Of a stretch of DNA of 64,000 bases, positions 1 to 8,271 are shown piece after piece. The stretch lies in NCBI RefSeq assembly GCF_003601975.1, contig NZ_QZWZ01000019.1, positions 1-64,000 of the forward strand, read 5' to 3'. The position numbers were made by a program, and so were the translations under genes. Source of the DNA: Mesorhizobium waimense (GTDB lineage Bacteria; Pseudomonadota; Alphaproteobacteria; Rhizobiales; Rhizobiaceae). How positions within the stretch are numbered: the stretch's first letter is position 1; each line of letters starts with the position of its first letter. The notes beneath the pieces are model-generated. The model ran no database searches, had not been told where the DNA came from, and saw only the letters and a list, made by a program, of their open reading frames with translations.

Positions 1-67
1 CGAGATAATCCTGCTCGTCTGCGCTCAGAACCAACGGCGCGGTTGGGCGGCCATTCGCGTTCGCCAT
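1..67 (-). mobile_element. IS630-family transposase, N-terminal fragment cut by window edge
   Basis: The minus strand from an ATG at 67 encodes 22 codons that run off the window. The peptide starts MANANGRP and continues APLVLSADE, which matches my memory of IS630-type transposase N-termini. A good ribosome-binding site (GGAGAGGAG) sits about 8 nt upstream. Only the first residues are visible, so it cannot be judged intact or broken. The element's terminal repeat should lie between 68 and about 130, where a short palindrome (gaacttcagttc, 109-120) is present; no certain end was found. It lies just upstream of the ATP-grasp gene and may have replaced that gene's natural upstream region. Confidence 0.6.
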
Positions 68-244
68 AATGCGCTCCTCTCCAGAAGCGACGTAGCATAC
101 AATGTAACGAACTTCAGTTCCAGATGACTAGTGGATGATGGCATCGCGCGACGGCTTGAACCGGCACGCCACTACCTCCGTTGCCAAGCGCTCGGATTTC
201 GAGCAAGCCTCGCGGCGACCGTAACGATTTGCGAATTGCTGCCG

Positions 245-1411
245 ATGCCGGGGCCCGATAACACCATACTCGTCACCGGGGCTCGCGCGCCGGTGGCGCT
301 GCATCTGGCGCGGCTGTTGCATGGCGCCGGACGCCGGGTGATCCTGGCTGACAGCCCAGCCCGCCCGATCGCCGCCGCCAGCACCGCCTGCGCGCGCTAC
401 CGCCGCCTGCCGCCGCCGCGCTTCGAGCCGGCGGCCTATGCCGAAGCGGTCGAGGCGCTGGTGCGCGCCGAAAGCATCGACCTCGTCATCCCGACCTGCG
501 AGGAGGTGTTTTACCTCGCGCTTGCCTGGCGCGAGCGTGCCATCCCTGCCCGCCTGTTCGCACCCGGCATCGAGCTACTTGCACAGGTGCATGACAAGCA
601 CGCCTTCGTCCGGTTGGCCGAAAGCCTCGGCCTGGCAGTACCAGAAACGACCCTGCTGCAATCGGCTGCCGATCTCGACGCGGTGCGCAGTCATTCCCGC
701 GACCTCGTGTTCAAACCGGTCTGGTCGCGCTTCGCCAGCCAGGTGCTGCTCCGCCCCTTGCCCGGCGCGCTCGACGCCATCAGCCCGTCGCCCGCCGCGC
801 CCTGGGTGGCGCAGCGTTTCGTGCCGGGCAACGAGATCAGCGCCTATGCTGTGGCGCGCGACGGTGCCCTCAAGGCGTTCTCGCTCTACCGTTCGCTCTA
901 TCGTGCCGGCAAGGGTGCCAGCATCTACTTCGAGCCCGTCGAGGACCCGGCCGCGCGGCATCTGGTCGAACGCATCGTCGCGGCCACAGGCTGGAGCGGG
1001 CAAATCTCCTTCGACCTGATGCGCGAGGCGGATGGCCGCGTGCTGCCGCTGGAGTGCAATCCGCGCGCCGTCAGCGGCCTGCATTTCTTCCGCGATCCCT
1101 TGCGCTTCGCCGACGCTTTGCTTGGGACCGGCGCGGAGGTGAGGCCGCCCGATGTCGCCACGCCGCAGACGGTGCGGCTGGCCATGTGGATCTACGGGTT
1201 GCCGGCGGCGCTGCGTTCCGGTGGGCTTCGTGGCTTCCGCCATGCGATGCGCGAGGCCGACGACTTGCTCGACTGGCCTGATGACCCCGCGCCGAAGAAA
1301 GCGCAATGGCGGGCGCTGGCGGAGATCGCAGGCCTGGCATGGCGCGAGCGCATCAGCCTGCAGGCCGCCTCGACCCGCGATATGGAATGGAACGGCCCGC
1401 TCCAGACTTGA
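245..1411 (+). CDS. ATP-grasp domain protein (carboxylate-amine ligase-like)
   Basis: 388 aa from the ATG at 245. The reading frame stays open to 131, but the first 38 codons of that extension look non-coding. The N-terminus (NTILVTGARAP) is a nucleotide-binding-like pre-ATP-grasp domain. The central part (KHAFVRLAESLGLAVPET, then the VFKP strand) is typical of ATP-grasp enzymes, and the ISFDLM ... LPLECNPR segment carries the Mg/ATP-binding Glu and Asn. The family joins a carboxylate to an amine or other nucleophile via an acyl-phosphate. The substrate is unknown. It converges on the 1962-8151 operon and could serve the same pathway, but that is only positional inference. No strong ribosome-binding site precedes 245. 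Confidence 0.75.
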   Translation: MPGPDNTILVTGARAPVALHLARLLHGAGRRVILADSPARPIAAASTACARYRRLPPPRFEPAAYAEAVEALVRAESIDLVIPTCEEVFYLALAWRERAIPARLFAPGIELLAQVHDKHAFVRLAESLGLAVPETTLLQSAADLDAVRSHSRDLVFKPVWSRFASQVLLRPLPGALDAISPSPAAPWVAQRFVPGNEISAYAVARDGALKAFSLYRSLYRAGKGASIYFEPVEDPAARHLVERIVAATGWSGQISFDLMREADGRVLPLECNPRAVSGLHFFRDPLRFADALLGTGAEVRPPDVATPQTVRLAMWIYGLPAALRSGGLRGFRHAMREADDLLDWPDDPAPKKAQWRALAEIAGLAWRERISLQAASTRDMEWNGPLQT

Positions 1412-1499
1412 ATCATCTGATTCAGGAAACCAGGCTATGCCATTGCCAGGACTCGACTTTTCCGCAGGCTGCGCCCGCAGCCGGCGCCTGCGTTTCCGG

Positions 1500-1882
1500 T
1501 TACGCCGGCGTCACAGTCTCATTGACCATGGCTTCGATGTTGTAGCCATCTGGATCGAGAACAAAGCAGGCATAGTAGTTCACGCCATAATCCGGGCGCC
1601 GGCCGGGTGCGCCATTGTCGGCGCCGCCCGCGTCGAGGGCAGCCCGATAAAACGCGTCGACCTCTGCCTTGCTGTTGACCCGGAAAGCGACGTGCAGATG
1701 CGTCAGAGGTGGTTTGCTGTCCGATGTCTGATCTCGAACAGGGCCCCGTCGCCAACATCAAAGGCCCAGAACACGGCCTCCTTGCCGAACGAGAGGCGAT
1801 ATCCCAAAGGCTCAAGCGCTCTCTCGTAGAAGAGCTTGCTCGTCTGCAGTTCGCTGACCGCGATGGTTATGTGATCGATCAT
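1500..1882 (-). pseudogene. VOC-family (glyoxalase/bleomycin-resistance-like) protein, frameshifted
   Basis: The first half starts at the ATG at 1882 (MIDHITIAVSEL ... ALFEIRH) and hits a TGA after ANHL. The rest is intact in another frame (PLTHLHVAFRVN ... YACFVLDPDGYNIEAMV, ending in TAA at 1500). The two halves together make one normal VOC domain of about 127 aa. The total of 383 nt is one short of a multiple of three, so a single-base deletion near 1722-1733 explains the break. The paired beta-alpha-beta-beta-beta modules of the family, including a late FVLDPDG strand, are both visible. It lies 79 nt downstream of the Rieske gene on the same strand. Sequencing error is the alternative to a true pseudogene. 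Confidence 0.8.
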
Positions 1883-1961
1883 GTCTTGGGCGGCTCCAGG
1901 AAGTCGGACTTTGTCAATGAAGCTCGCACCGATCAAGACGCGAAAAAAGGCGCCGGCTTCG

Positions 1962-2966
1962 CTAGAGTTCGATCTGGTGGACGCGCGGCTTTGCCGCGGA
2001 TGCCGGCATCTCGCCGTCCATGATGGCGGCGATGTCGCGGCGCAGGAAATCGAGTGGACCGATCGCCGGGCGCGCCGGCGGCTCGAAGCGGGCATTGTCG
2101 CTCGCCGATTTCAGCACGCGGCGATCCTGCTCGAGGGCGATGTTGAACAGCGGCTTGAAGGCGAGCGCCTTGATCTCGCCGAGCCACCCCTGGCGCGGCC
2201 CGATCAGCCAGCCGACGCCCTCGACGGTGCGCTCGTCGGCCTGGCGCAAATGGAAGGTCGTCGCCAGCGCCAGCCCGCCCTTGCCCCAATATTCCAGCTC
2301 GGCGATGCCGGGGTGGCGGAAGCGGCCGATGGTTTTCGTCCGCTCGCCCTCCAGCAACCGGCTGATCAATCCTTGCTGACGCTCCTCGCCGGTGTAGCAG
2401 GCCTCGACCCAGCCCTCGCCGCCGGTGATCTCGACCCGGACCAGATGACGCTTCGAACTCAGGCCGCGCAGCAGGGCCTTGTGGGTGAAGTGGGTGTGGG
2501 TGGCATCGAGGATGTTCTCGGCCGCGTCGATGACCGTCGATTGCGTCGAGGAGCGCACCCGCCGCACGACGATGTCCTTGCCCTGCATGCAGTGGAGATA
2601 GGGTTCGCTCTGCGGTGCGCCCGACGACACGAAGACGACGCCGTCGCGCTCGATTGCGCTAAAGCTGCGCACCCGGTAGTGCGGCATGTCGCCGACAAGG
2701 CCGGGAATGGCGGTGCAGCGTCCCTCGCCATCGTAGCGCCAGCCGTGATAGGGGCATTCGATCTCGCCGCCGACCACCTTGCCGGTGGACAGTTCGACCA
2801 GCCGGTGCGGGCAGCGATCGAAAAGCGCTGCAATGCCTTGCGCCGAGCGGAATAGCGCCAGCGGCGCGCCGTCGAACAGGATGCGCTTCGGCTTGCCCCT
2901 GATGTCGGTCGACAGCGCCACCGCCTGCCAATGGTCCTGCCGTTTCTGGTTCGGGCGCTCGCTCAC
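1962..2966 (-). CDS. Rieske [2Fe-2S] aromatic-ring-hydroxylating-type oxygenase, alpha subunit-like
   Basis: 334 aa, GTG start overlapping the upstream gene's TGA (GTGA). The N-terminal Rieske domain has both cluster motifs, CPHR (C52, H54) and CPYHGW (C71, H74). The catalytic domain has the mononuclear iron motif N151-x2-D154-x2-H157-x4-H162, so the protein looks catalytically complete. This family activates O2 for hydroxylation, desaturation or demethylation and needs a reductase, which is not encoded nearby. It is the last gene of the six-gene operon and presumably does a late oxidative tailoring step (inference). The single-component layout is closer to VanA/KshA-type oxygenases than to two-subunit dioxygenases. 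Confidence 0.88.
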   Translation of the reverse strand: MSERPNQKRQDHWQAVALSTDIRGKPKRILFDGAPLALFRSAQGIAALFDRCPHRLVELSTGKVVGGEIECPYHGWRYDGEGRCTAIPGLVGDMPHYRVRSFSAIERDGVVFVSSGAPQSEPYLHCMQGKDIVVRRVRSSTQSTVIDAAENILDATHTHFTHKALLRGLSSKRHLVRVEITGGEGWVEACYTGEERQQGLISRLLEGERTKTIGRFRHPGIAELEYWGKGGLALATTFHLRQADERTVEGVGWLIGPRQGWLGEIKALAFKPLFNIALEQDRRVLKSASDNARFEPPARPAIGPLDFLRRDIAAIMDGEMPASAAKPRVHQIEL

Positions 2967-4114
2967 AATTCGAAACTCCTGAGCAGGGGAATGCCGATCC
3001 GCGCCAGCACGGTTTCCATCATGCGGATCGCCATGCGACGGCGGTGCGGCAGATGGCCCGCATAGACGGCATTGTATTCGATCGCCGGCACGGCGCCGCG
3101 CCGGCGTTTGAAGTTGGAGGCGCCGGCGCTCATGTTGAAGAACAGGCCGTGTGCCGTGGCATGGTCCTGCGCCATCGCCATCACCATGCGGTAGAGGCCT
3201 TCCTCGATCGGCAGGCCGGTGTCGTAGCCGACGATCGGCTGGGTCAGCGTGCGGCCGTTCTCGAACAGGCCGGTGACGGCGACAAGCTCGCCGCCGGGCC
3301 GGCGCAGGCCTGCCAGGCTGATTATTCCGCGGCGATGCATCTCTCCGATATAGCGGGCGGTGTAGTGCGGATTGAGCGGCGTGTATTTGTCGAGATAGAG
3401 CATGCGGTAGAGCTCTTCGCTGCGCGCATAGTCGGTCTCGCCGAAATCAGCGTCGCCGACGATCTCGAACGATGTCGTGCGCAGCCGCTTGCGGTCGCGC
3501 TTCATGTCGTTGGTCATGGCCGGCGCAGCGCTGCGGTCGGCGAAGATGTAGATCTGGCGCGCCGCCAGCATGCGAAAACCTTTGACCTTCAACGCAGCGA
3601 TGGTCGCGGGGTCGGCGATCTCGTTCAGCGAACGGATGACGATGGCGCGGTCGGGAAACCGCGCAGCAAGGTTGGCGCGTAGTGCGATGACCGCGGCGCG
3701 GTCGAGCATGGGCACCGGATTGGTCGAATAGAGCCAGTTGTTGACCTGTACCTGATGGTCGAGGCCGCTCGCCCTGACCAGCGGCGCGCAGGCGCCGATC
3801 AGCGCTCGAAGCGCCCGCCGCAGCAAAGGATGCGCGACGAAATTGCGTGTCTCGTCGACGGCGTAGTCGATGTAGGCACTGGACGGGCAGCAGATGTAGC
3901 AGTTCGGCGCCTCGCTGGCATCGTTCAGCGTCAGCGGGAAGACGCGGCCGACGATCTCCAACGTCTCGACCGAGACTGTTAGATTGGCAACGAGATCATG
4001 CACCGGGATGCCGTTGAAAAGCTCGACGAATGCCCGGACTTTGGCGGGGCTGTTCTCGACCCGGTCCGCCTGCTGAAGCGGGCCGTCCAACGAGGCAGCA
4101 TCCGGCCGGCTCAT
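2963..4114 (-). CDS. GNAT/FemAB-like N-acyltransferase
   Basis: 383 aa from the ATG at 4114, chosen because it forms an ATGA overlap with the upstream ligase; the frame is open further upstream but only through that gene's coding sequence. The C-terminal half (residues about 200-370) has acyltransferase features: a central EELYRMLYLDKY segment, then GELVAVTGLFENGRTL and FFNMSAGASNFKRRRGA near the end, resembling FemAB/GNAT proteins that recognise long-chain or peptidoglycan-like substrates. The N-terminal half has a Cys pair (CYICC) of unknown role. Within the operon it sits between an adenylate-forming enzyme and a Rieske oxygenase, consistent with transfer of an activated acyl group to an amine. 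The substrate is unknown. Confidence 0.65.
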   Translation of the reverse strand: MSRPDAASLDGPLQQADRVENSPAKVRAFVELFNGIPVHDLVANLTVSVETLEIVGRVFPLTLNDASEAPNCYICCPSSAYIDYAVDETRNFVAHPLLRRALRALIGACAPLVRASGLDHQVQVNNWLYSTNPVPMLDRAAVIALRANLAARFPDRAIVIRSLNEIADPATIAALKVKGFRMLAARQIYIFADRSAAPAMTNDMKRDRKRLRTTSFEIVGDADFGETDYARSEELYRMLYLDKYTPLNPHYTARYIGEMHRRGIISLAGLRRPGGELVAVTGLFENGRTLTQPIVGYDTGLPIEEGLYRMVMAMAQDHATAHGLFFNMSAGASNFKRRRGAVPAIEYNAVYAGHLPHRRRMAIRMMETVLARIGIPLLRSFEL

Positions 4115-5361
4115 GGAGGCACCCGACATTCGACGCGGCGCAGCTTGCGGACGGTCTCCAGCGGCAGCGGCACGCGAATGAGAGCGACCCCCGCTGTCGC
4201 CTTGCGCGCCGCAAGCAGCGTGCGCACCGCCTGATGCGCGGCGGTTGCGGCTTCGTCGGCGAGCTCCAGTGCAAGCCTGAGTTCGATCGCATCTGGCGCG
4301 GTCTGGATCAGGCGGAAATCGTCGATGCGCCGATCGGCCTTCAGCACGGCGTTGCGCAGGATGTCGGGTGTCAGCAGGATCGGCCCATCCGCCGACGCAA
4401 GCCGGAAGACGTCGTCCATGCGGCCGACGATCTCGTCCACGGTGCGCAGCGGCGAGCCGCAACGGCAGGGTTTGTCGGAGAGCCGTAACAGGTCGTTCAT
4501 CCTGTATCGCGCCATGATCTGGGTCTGGCGGCGGAAGGCGGTGACCAGAGGCGTGACCAGATCGTCGCCGGCCGGCTCGAATTCGAAGAAGACCGAGTCT
4601 TCCGCAAGATGCAGCCCGCCCTGCCGGCAGGTCACCGCGAACAGCCCTTCCGTCGCCATGTAGATCTGGTCGAGCGGCAAGCGGAAGAAGCTCTCGACAA
4701 CAGGACGGTCGACCGGATCCAGCGTCTCGGCGGCGGAGAAGACGCGCTGCGGCGACAGCCGGAAGCCGGTGGCGGCGAAATGCCGGAGTATCTTGGGTGG
4801 GGCGATGATCACCGTCGGCGCGAAATCCTCTAGTGCGGCGCGCCAGTGTTCCGGCCCGAGCGTCAGGTCGAAGAAGCGCAAGTCGATACGACGGGATTTG
4901 CGCGCACTGTCGTAGAGTCCGGTATTCTGCGGCAGGATGACGGCGACGCGCATGCCGCGCCAGAGCAGGTCCGGCACCGCCTTGGCGAGGATCGTGCCCA
5001 GCCAGCGATATTTCTCCGCCTCCGAAATGACAAACAGGCCGCGATTGCCCGATGTCCCGGTGCTGGCACCGACCGTCAGGTCGCCGAGGCGGCCATCGGC
5101 GGAAGCGGCGGCCCGCGCATCGCGGGCCGCCACGCCGCCGATGTTGAAGCGCTCGAAATTCGCCATCAGCAGCGCCTTGTCAGTCACCGCCAGGTCGCCG
5201 AGGTGATGCGGCGCTTTGCCGTAGAATGGCGCCAGCGGCAGGTCGCGGTCGAGCCAGCGGCGCAAGGTGCGCGCCTGCCAGCGCTCGAAGGCGGGACGGC
5301 TCTTGCGCGACACCCATCGGGTGACGGCAAACGACCAGAGCGCTTCGGCGAGCCCGTTCAT
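4111..5361 (-). CDS. Adenylate-forming enzyme, PaaK/F390-synthetase-related
   Basis: 416 aa; ATG at 5361 overlaps the preceding gene's stop (ATGA). It carries the AMP-binding signature STGTSGN near residues 100-106, followed by regions typical of the CapK/PaaK branch (MATEGLFAVTC, MARYRMNDLLRL) and a C-terminal CRCGSPLRTVDEIVGRMDD segment, where Cys residues may bind zinc. It is much shorter than canonical acyl-CoA ligases (500+ aa). These enzymes activate a carboxylate as acyl-AMP, then pass it to a thiol or amine. Sitting next to a KAS III-like synthase and an acyltransferase, it probably activates an acid for the pathway. Substrate not predictable. Confidence 0.75.
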   Translation of the reverse strand: MNGLAEALWSFAVTRWVSRKSRPAFERWQARTLRRWLDRDLPLAPFYGKAPHHLGDLAVTDKALLMANFERFNIGGVAARDARAAASADGRLGDLTVGASTGTSGNRGLFVISEAEKYRWLGTILAKAVPDLLWRGMRVAVILPQNTGLYDSARKSRRIDLRFFDLTLGPEHWRAALEDFAPTVIIAPPKILRHFAATGFRLSPQRVFSAAETLDPVDRPVVESFFRLPLDQIYMATEGLFAVTCRQGGLHLAEDSVFFEFEPAGDDLVTPLVTAFRRQTQIMARYRMNDLLRLSDKPCRCGSPLRTVDEIVGRMDDVFRLASADGPILLTPDILRNAVLKADRRIDDFRLIQTAPDAIELRLALELADEAATAAHQAVRTLLAARKATAGVALIRVPLPLETVRKLRRVECRVPP

Positions 5362-6182
5362 CCGCCCTCGCCGCCCAGATCGTACGGCGTCAGTTCCGGA
5401 TCATGGCAGAACAACACCTCGCCGCCGGCCGCCAGAAAACGGCGCAGCATCGTGCTGGTCGGCTCGATGGCGGCAAAATCCTCGGCCAGCAGGCTTGCCG
5501 GAAAACCCGGCGTGCGTTCCTCCTTCAGTGCGCTGAGCAACCACTGCGCGTCGACGGCGTAGAGTAGCGGACGCTCCATATCGGGGAAGAGCAGGCCGAA
5601 CTGGCCGTCGGCATGGCCGGGAAGATCGACCGCCACCACGCTGCCGTCGCCGAACAGGTCGGCCCCGCCGGGCACGCCATTATGGGGTGCTACCTGCTGC
5701 TTCGACGACAATCCATCGAGCTGGTTCTCGAAATCCGCCGGAAACAGTTCGGTGAACACACCATGGCGCAAATTCTGCCAGGCTGTCCGTGCCTTCAGCC
5801 GCGACCAGCCGGCGTCGCTGGCGATGAAGCGCGCGTTGGGAAACAGGGACAGGCCAGAGATGTGGTCGGCATGGAAATGGGTGACGATGACGGCGCTGAT
5901 GTCGCCGGGCGCAAGGCCGAAGCGCGCCAGCACCGGCAGCACCTGTTCGGCTGCATTGAGTTCGGGTTTCAGCAGCGCGCCGTATAGGCGCAGCATCGTG
6001 CCGCGTCCCGGCCCGGTCACGGCTTCGGGCGTGTAGCCGGTGTCGACCAGCACAGGCCCGGCGACGGGATGCAGGATCAGCCCGTAGCGGACGCGCAGCC
6101 GCATACTCTTCCAGGTGCCGCCGCGCAAGATGAGCCGTTCGGCCGCATTCACCCAGGCGCTGTTGGCAAAGACGATCCTCAC
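5358..6182 (-). CDS. MBL-fold metallo-hydrolase (lactonase-like)
   Basis: 274 aa from a GTG at 6182 that overlaps the epimerase stop codon (GTGA). A longer open frame reaching 6944 exists but is a shadow of the epimerase gene. The metal motif H102-F-H104-A-D106-H107 is intact, followed by a DLPGHADGQFGLL segment and a downstream YAVDAQW metal-bridging Asp region. Family members hydrolyse lactones, thioesters or phosphate esters with two metal ions. In this operon it may release or hydrolyse a thioester or lactone intermediate, standing in for a thioesterase (inference). AHL-lactonase-like activity is possible but no luxI/luxR partner is nearby. Confidence 0.8.
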   Translation of the reverse strand: MRIVFANSAWVNAAERLILRGGTWKSMRLRVRYGLILHPVAGPVLVDTGYTPEAVTGPGRGTMLRLYGALLKPELNAAEQVLPVLARFGLAPGDISAVIVTHFHADHISGLSLFPNARFIASDAGWSRLKARTAWQNLRHGVFTELFPADFENQLDGLSSKQQVAPHNGVPGGADLFGDGSVVAVDLPGHADGQFGLLFPDMERPLLYAVDAQWLLSALKEERTPGFPASLLAEDFAAIEPTSTMLRRFLAAGGEVLFCHDPELTPYDLGGEGG

Positions 6183-7159
6183 GCCAGGCCCCCGATGAAG
6201 GTGCGGTCGAGCCCTGTCTCGAAGGAGGTTTTCGGCGCCCAGCCGAGCACGCGTTTCGCCTTCGAGAGGTCGAGGCTCTGGGCATAGGCGAACAGGCCAA
6301 GGCCGTAGCGCGTCACTGCCGGTTCGGGACGGCCGGGCAATCGCAGCGCCACCGCCTCCATTGCGCCGGCCGCCAGCATCGCCGGCCACAGCGGCATCTT
6401 GCGCCATCGCGCCGTAAAACCGACCCGCGAGCAGGCCGCGTCGGCGATGCGGCGCACCGGCAGCACCTCGCCGCCGGACACATTGAAGATCTGGCCTTCG
6501 GCTTCGCCCGGCGCCGACAAGGCGGCCAACACCGCGTCGACGACATCGTCGACATAAGTGAGATCGATGCGCGCCTGGCCGTCCCGAAACAGCGGCAGCG
6601 GGCGGCTTTTTGCGGCCTTGAGCAGGCGCGGCAGCAGCGCGCGATCGCCGGCGCCGTAGATGCCGCGCGGTCTCAGCACCAGCGGGTGGATCGCGGGCGC
6701 GGCCAGCACGAGCCGCTCGGCCTCGCGCTTGGTGCGGGCATAGTCGTTGACCGGGTCGGGCAAGGCCGCGTCTTCGGTGAGATCGAGCTGGTCGCGATAG
6801 GCGAAGCACACCGAAGGGCTGGAGATGTGGACGAAACGGCCGATGCCTTGCCGTGTCGCGAAATCGAGGAGGTTGCGGGTCGCCGTCACATTGGCCGCCT
6901 CGAAATCCGCAAGTCGGCCGAACGGCGCCGAGAGTGCGGCGCAATGAACGATCCGGTCGATCTTGGCGAGCCTCGGGTCGAGTTTCGTGTCGAACGACGC
7001 CGACAGATCATGGCGGATGATTTGATGGCCCTCTGCCTCCAGCATGGCACACCGCGCCGCGTCACGACCAAGGCCAAGCACCGGGATGCCGGACGCCGCC
7101 AGCCGCGCCATGACATGAGCGCCGAGGAAGCCGCTGGCGCCGGTGACGAGCACGGCCAT
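6179..7159 (-). CDS. NAD-dependent epimerase/dehydratase (extended SDR)
   Basis: 326 aa. The N-terminal Rossmann motif is T6-G-A-S-G-F-L-G13, the catalytic pair is Y140/K144 (DYARTK), and IVHCAAL near residues 70-76 matches the extended SDR fold; length is normal. The ATG at 7159 is 2 nt after the KAS III stop, so the two are co-translated. Extended SDRs act on nucleotide sugars, on steroid-like 3-beta-hydroxyls, or reduce 3-keto acyl products, as OleD does after an OleA-type condensation. With a thiolase-fold synthase immediately upstream, reduction of a beta-keto product is the most attractive idea, but this is inference from context. Confidence 0.82.
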   Translation of the reverse strand: MAVLVTGASGFLGAHVMARLAASGIPVLGLGRDAARCAMLEAEGHQIIRHDLSASFDTKLDPRLAKIDRIVHCAALSAPFGRLADFEAANVTATRNLLDFATRQGIGRFVHISSPSVCFAYRDQLDLTEDAALPDPVNDYARTKREAERLVLAAPAIHPLVLRPRGIYGAGDRALLPRLLKAAKSRPLPLFRDGQARIDLTYVDDVVDAVLAALSAPGEAEGQIFNVSGGEVLPVRRIADAACSRVGFTARWRKMPLWPAMLAAGAMEAVALRLPGRPEPAVTRYGLGLFAYAQSLDLSKAKRVLGWAPKTSFETGLDRTFIGGLA

Positions 7160-7161
7160 CT

Positions 7162-8151
7162 TCAGGCCTCCAAAGCCATGCCGCCGAAGGACACGCCGGC
7201 CGAGGTGCCCAGGAACAGCAGCTTCGCGCCTGCTTCGACCCGGCCCTGTCGTCGCGCGACATCGAGCGCAAAGGGAATGGAGGCGGCGATCTGGTTGCCG
7301 TAGCGCGCCGAGATGTCGACGAGCTTGTCCGGCGCAAAGCCGGTCTGGCGCGCCATGTGGGCGAGCGCGAACGGGCTTGCCTGGTGCGGCACGACGAGGT
7401 CGACATCCTCATGGCGCCAGCCGGCGCGCTCGAGCAATTCGGTGACGAAGCCGTTGAAGTGGCGCGAGGTGACGCGGAACAATTCCTTGCCGTCCATATG
7501 GAACAGGCTGTGACGGGCAAACTCTTCCGGCTGGCGAGCGAAATCGAAACGCGTGCCGCCGGAGCCGATACCGCAGGCGTCCCAGGCCGACGGGTAAGTG
7601 CGCATCAGGTTGGCCGCCACCCTGCTCTCACCCGGCCCGGCCCGCCGCAGCACTGCGGCCCCGGCACCATCGCCGAACAGTGCCGCGACCTCCGGCTGCT
7701 CCTTCCAGGGCAGAGCCCGCGAGGCGACCTCGGAAGAAAACACCAGCGCCGTCTTGCATTGGTCGGCTTCAATCAGGCGGGCAGCGGTCTCGAAGGCGGT
7801 GAGAAAACCGAGGCAGGTGCTGTTGACGTCGAAGGCGGCGGCCGAGCCGTCGGCCAGGCCGAGGCGCTGCATAACCAAAGGCGCCGTCGACGGCAGCGGC
7901 TGGTAAGGCACGCCGCAGCCGCCGATGATGAGATCGACAGTGTTGGCTTCTATTCCGGCATCGGCGAGCGCCAGACGCGCGGCGGCGCAAGCGAGATCGA
8001 TCTGGGATTCAGCCTCGCAGACATAGCGTTCGACAACGCCCGTGGCGGCTTCGAGCGTGCCCGGGCCGAGGCCAAGCTTTTCCTCGAGCGTACGCGACGT
8101 CACGCATGAAGCCGGCACCGCCCCGCCGGTTCCGATAATCCTGACCCGCAT
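7162..8151 (-). CDS. 3-oxoacyl-ACP synthase III-like (FabH/OleA superfamily)
   Basis: 329 aa from the ATG at 8151; an in-frame TTG at 8157 is an alternative with no better ribosome-binding site. The catalytic triad of KAS III is complete: Cys113 (DVNSTCLGFL), His256 (VVPHQAS) and Asn286 (ARYGNQ). FGDGAGAAVL is also typical. KAS III-type enzymes condense a CoA- or ACP-bound acyl group with another acyl chain. Housekeeping fatty-acid synthesis genes lie elsewhere (24-28 kb), so this copy is probably dedicated to the operon it leads. It is the first gene, preceded by 120 bp with no obvious strong promoter. Confidence 0.88.
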   Translation of the reverse strand: MRVRIIGTGGAVPASCVTSRTLEEKLGLGPGTLEAATGVVERYVCEAESQIDLACAAARLALADAGIEANTVDLIIGGCGVPYQPLPSTAPLVMQRLGLADGSAAAFDVNSTCLGFLTAFETAARLIEADQCKTALVFSSEVASRALPWKEQPEVAALFGDGAGAAVLRRAGPGESRVAANLMRTYPSAWDACGIGSGGTRFDFARQPEEFARHSLFHMDGKELFRVTSRHFNGFVTELLERAGWRHEDVDLVVPHQASPFALAHMARQTGFAPDKLVDISARYGNQIAASIPFALDVARRQGRVEAGAKLLFLGTSAGVSFGGMALEA

Positions 8152-8271
8152 TCTCAACCCGCCGAATGAGTTCGCGTCTATCTAACCCATAACCCGGATT
8201 GCGTGTGATGGTAATGATGTGTCTCGAAATGCCGCTCCGGCGCATAGCGCTCCGTCGACCGAGGTGCCGGA

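Noticed and set aside
131..244. 38-codon extension of the ATP-grasp protein
   Set aside because: Does not resemble the family and follows an IS-derived region.
4115..4462. N-terminal extension of the acyltransferase
   Set aside because: It is encoded within the ligase gene and the ATGA junction at 4111-4114 fixes the start.
5358..6944. Long open frame that would fuse the MBL gene to more N-terminal sequence
   Set aside because: The upstream part lies in the epimerase gene in another frame; the GTG at 6182 overlapping the stop is the real start.
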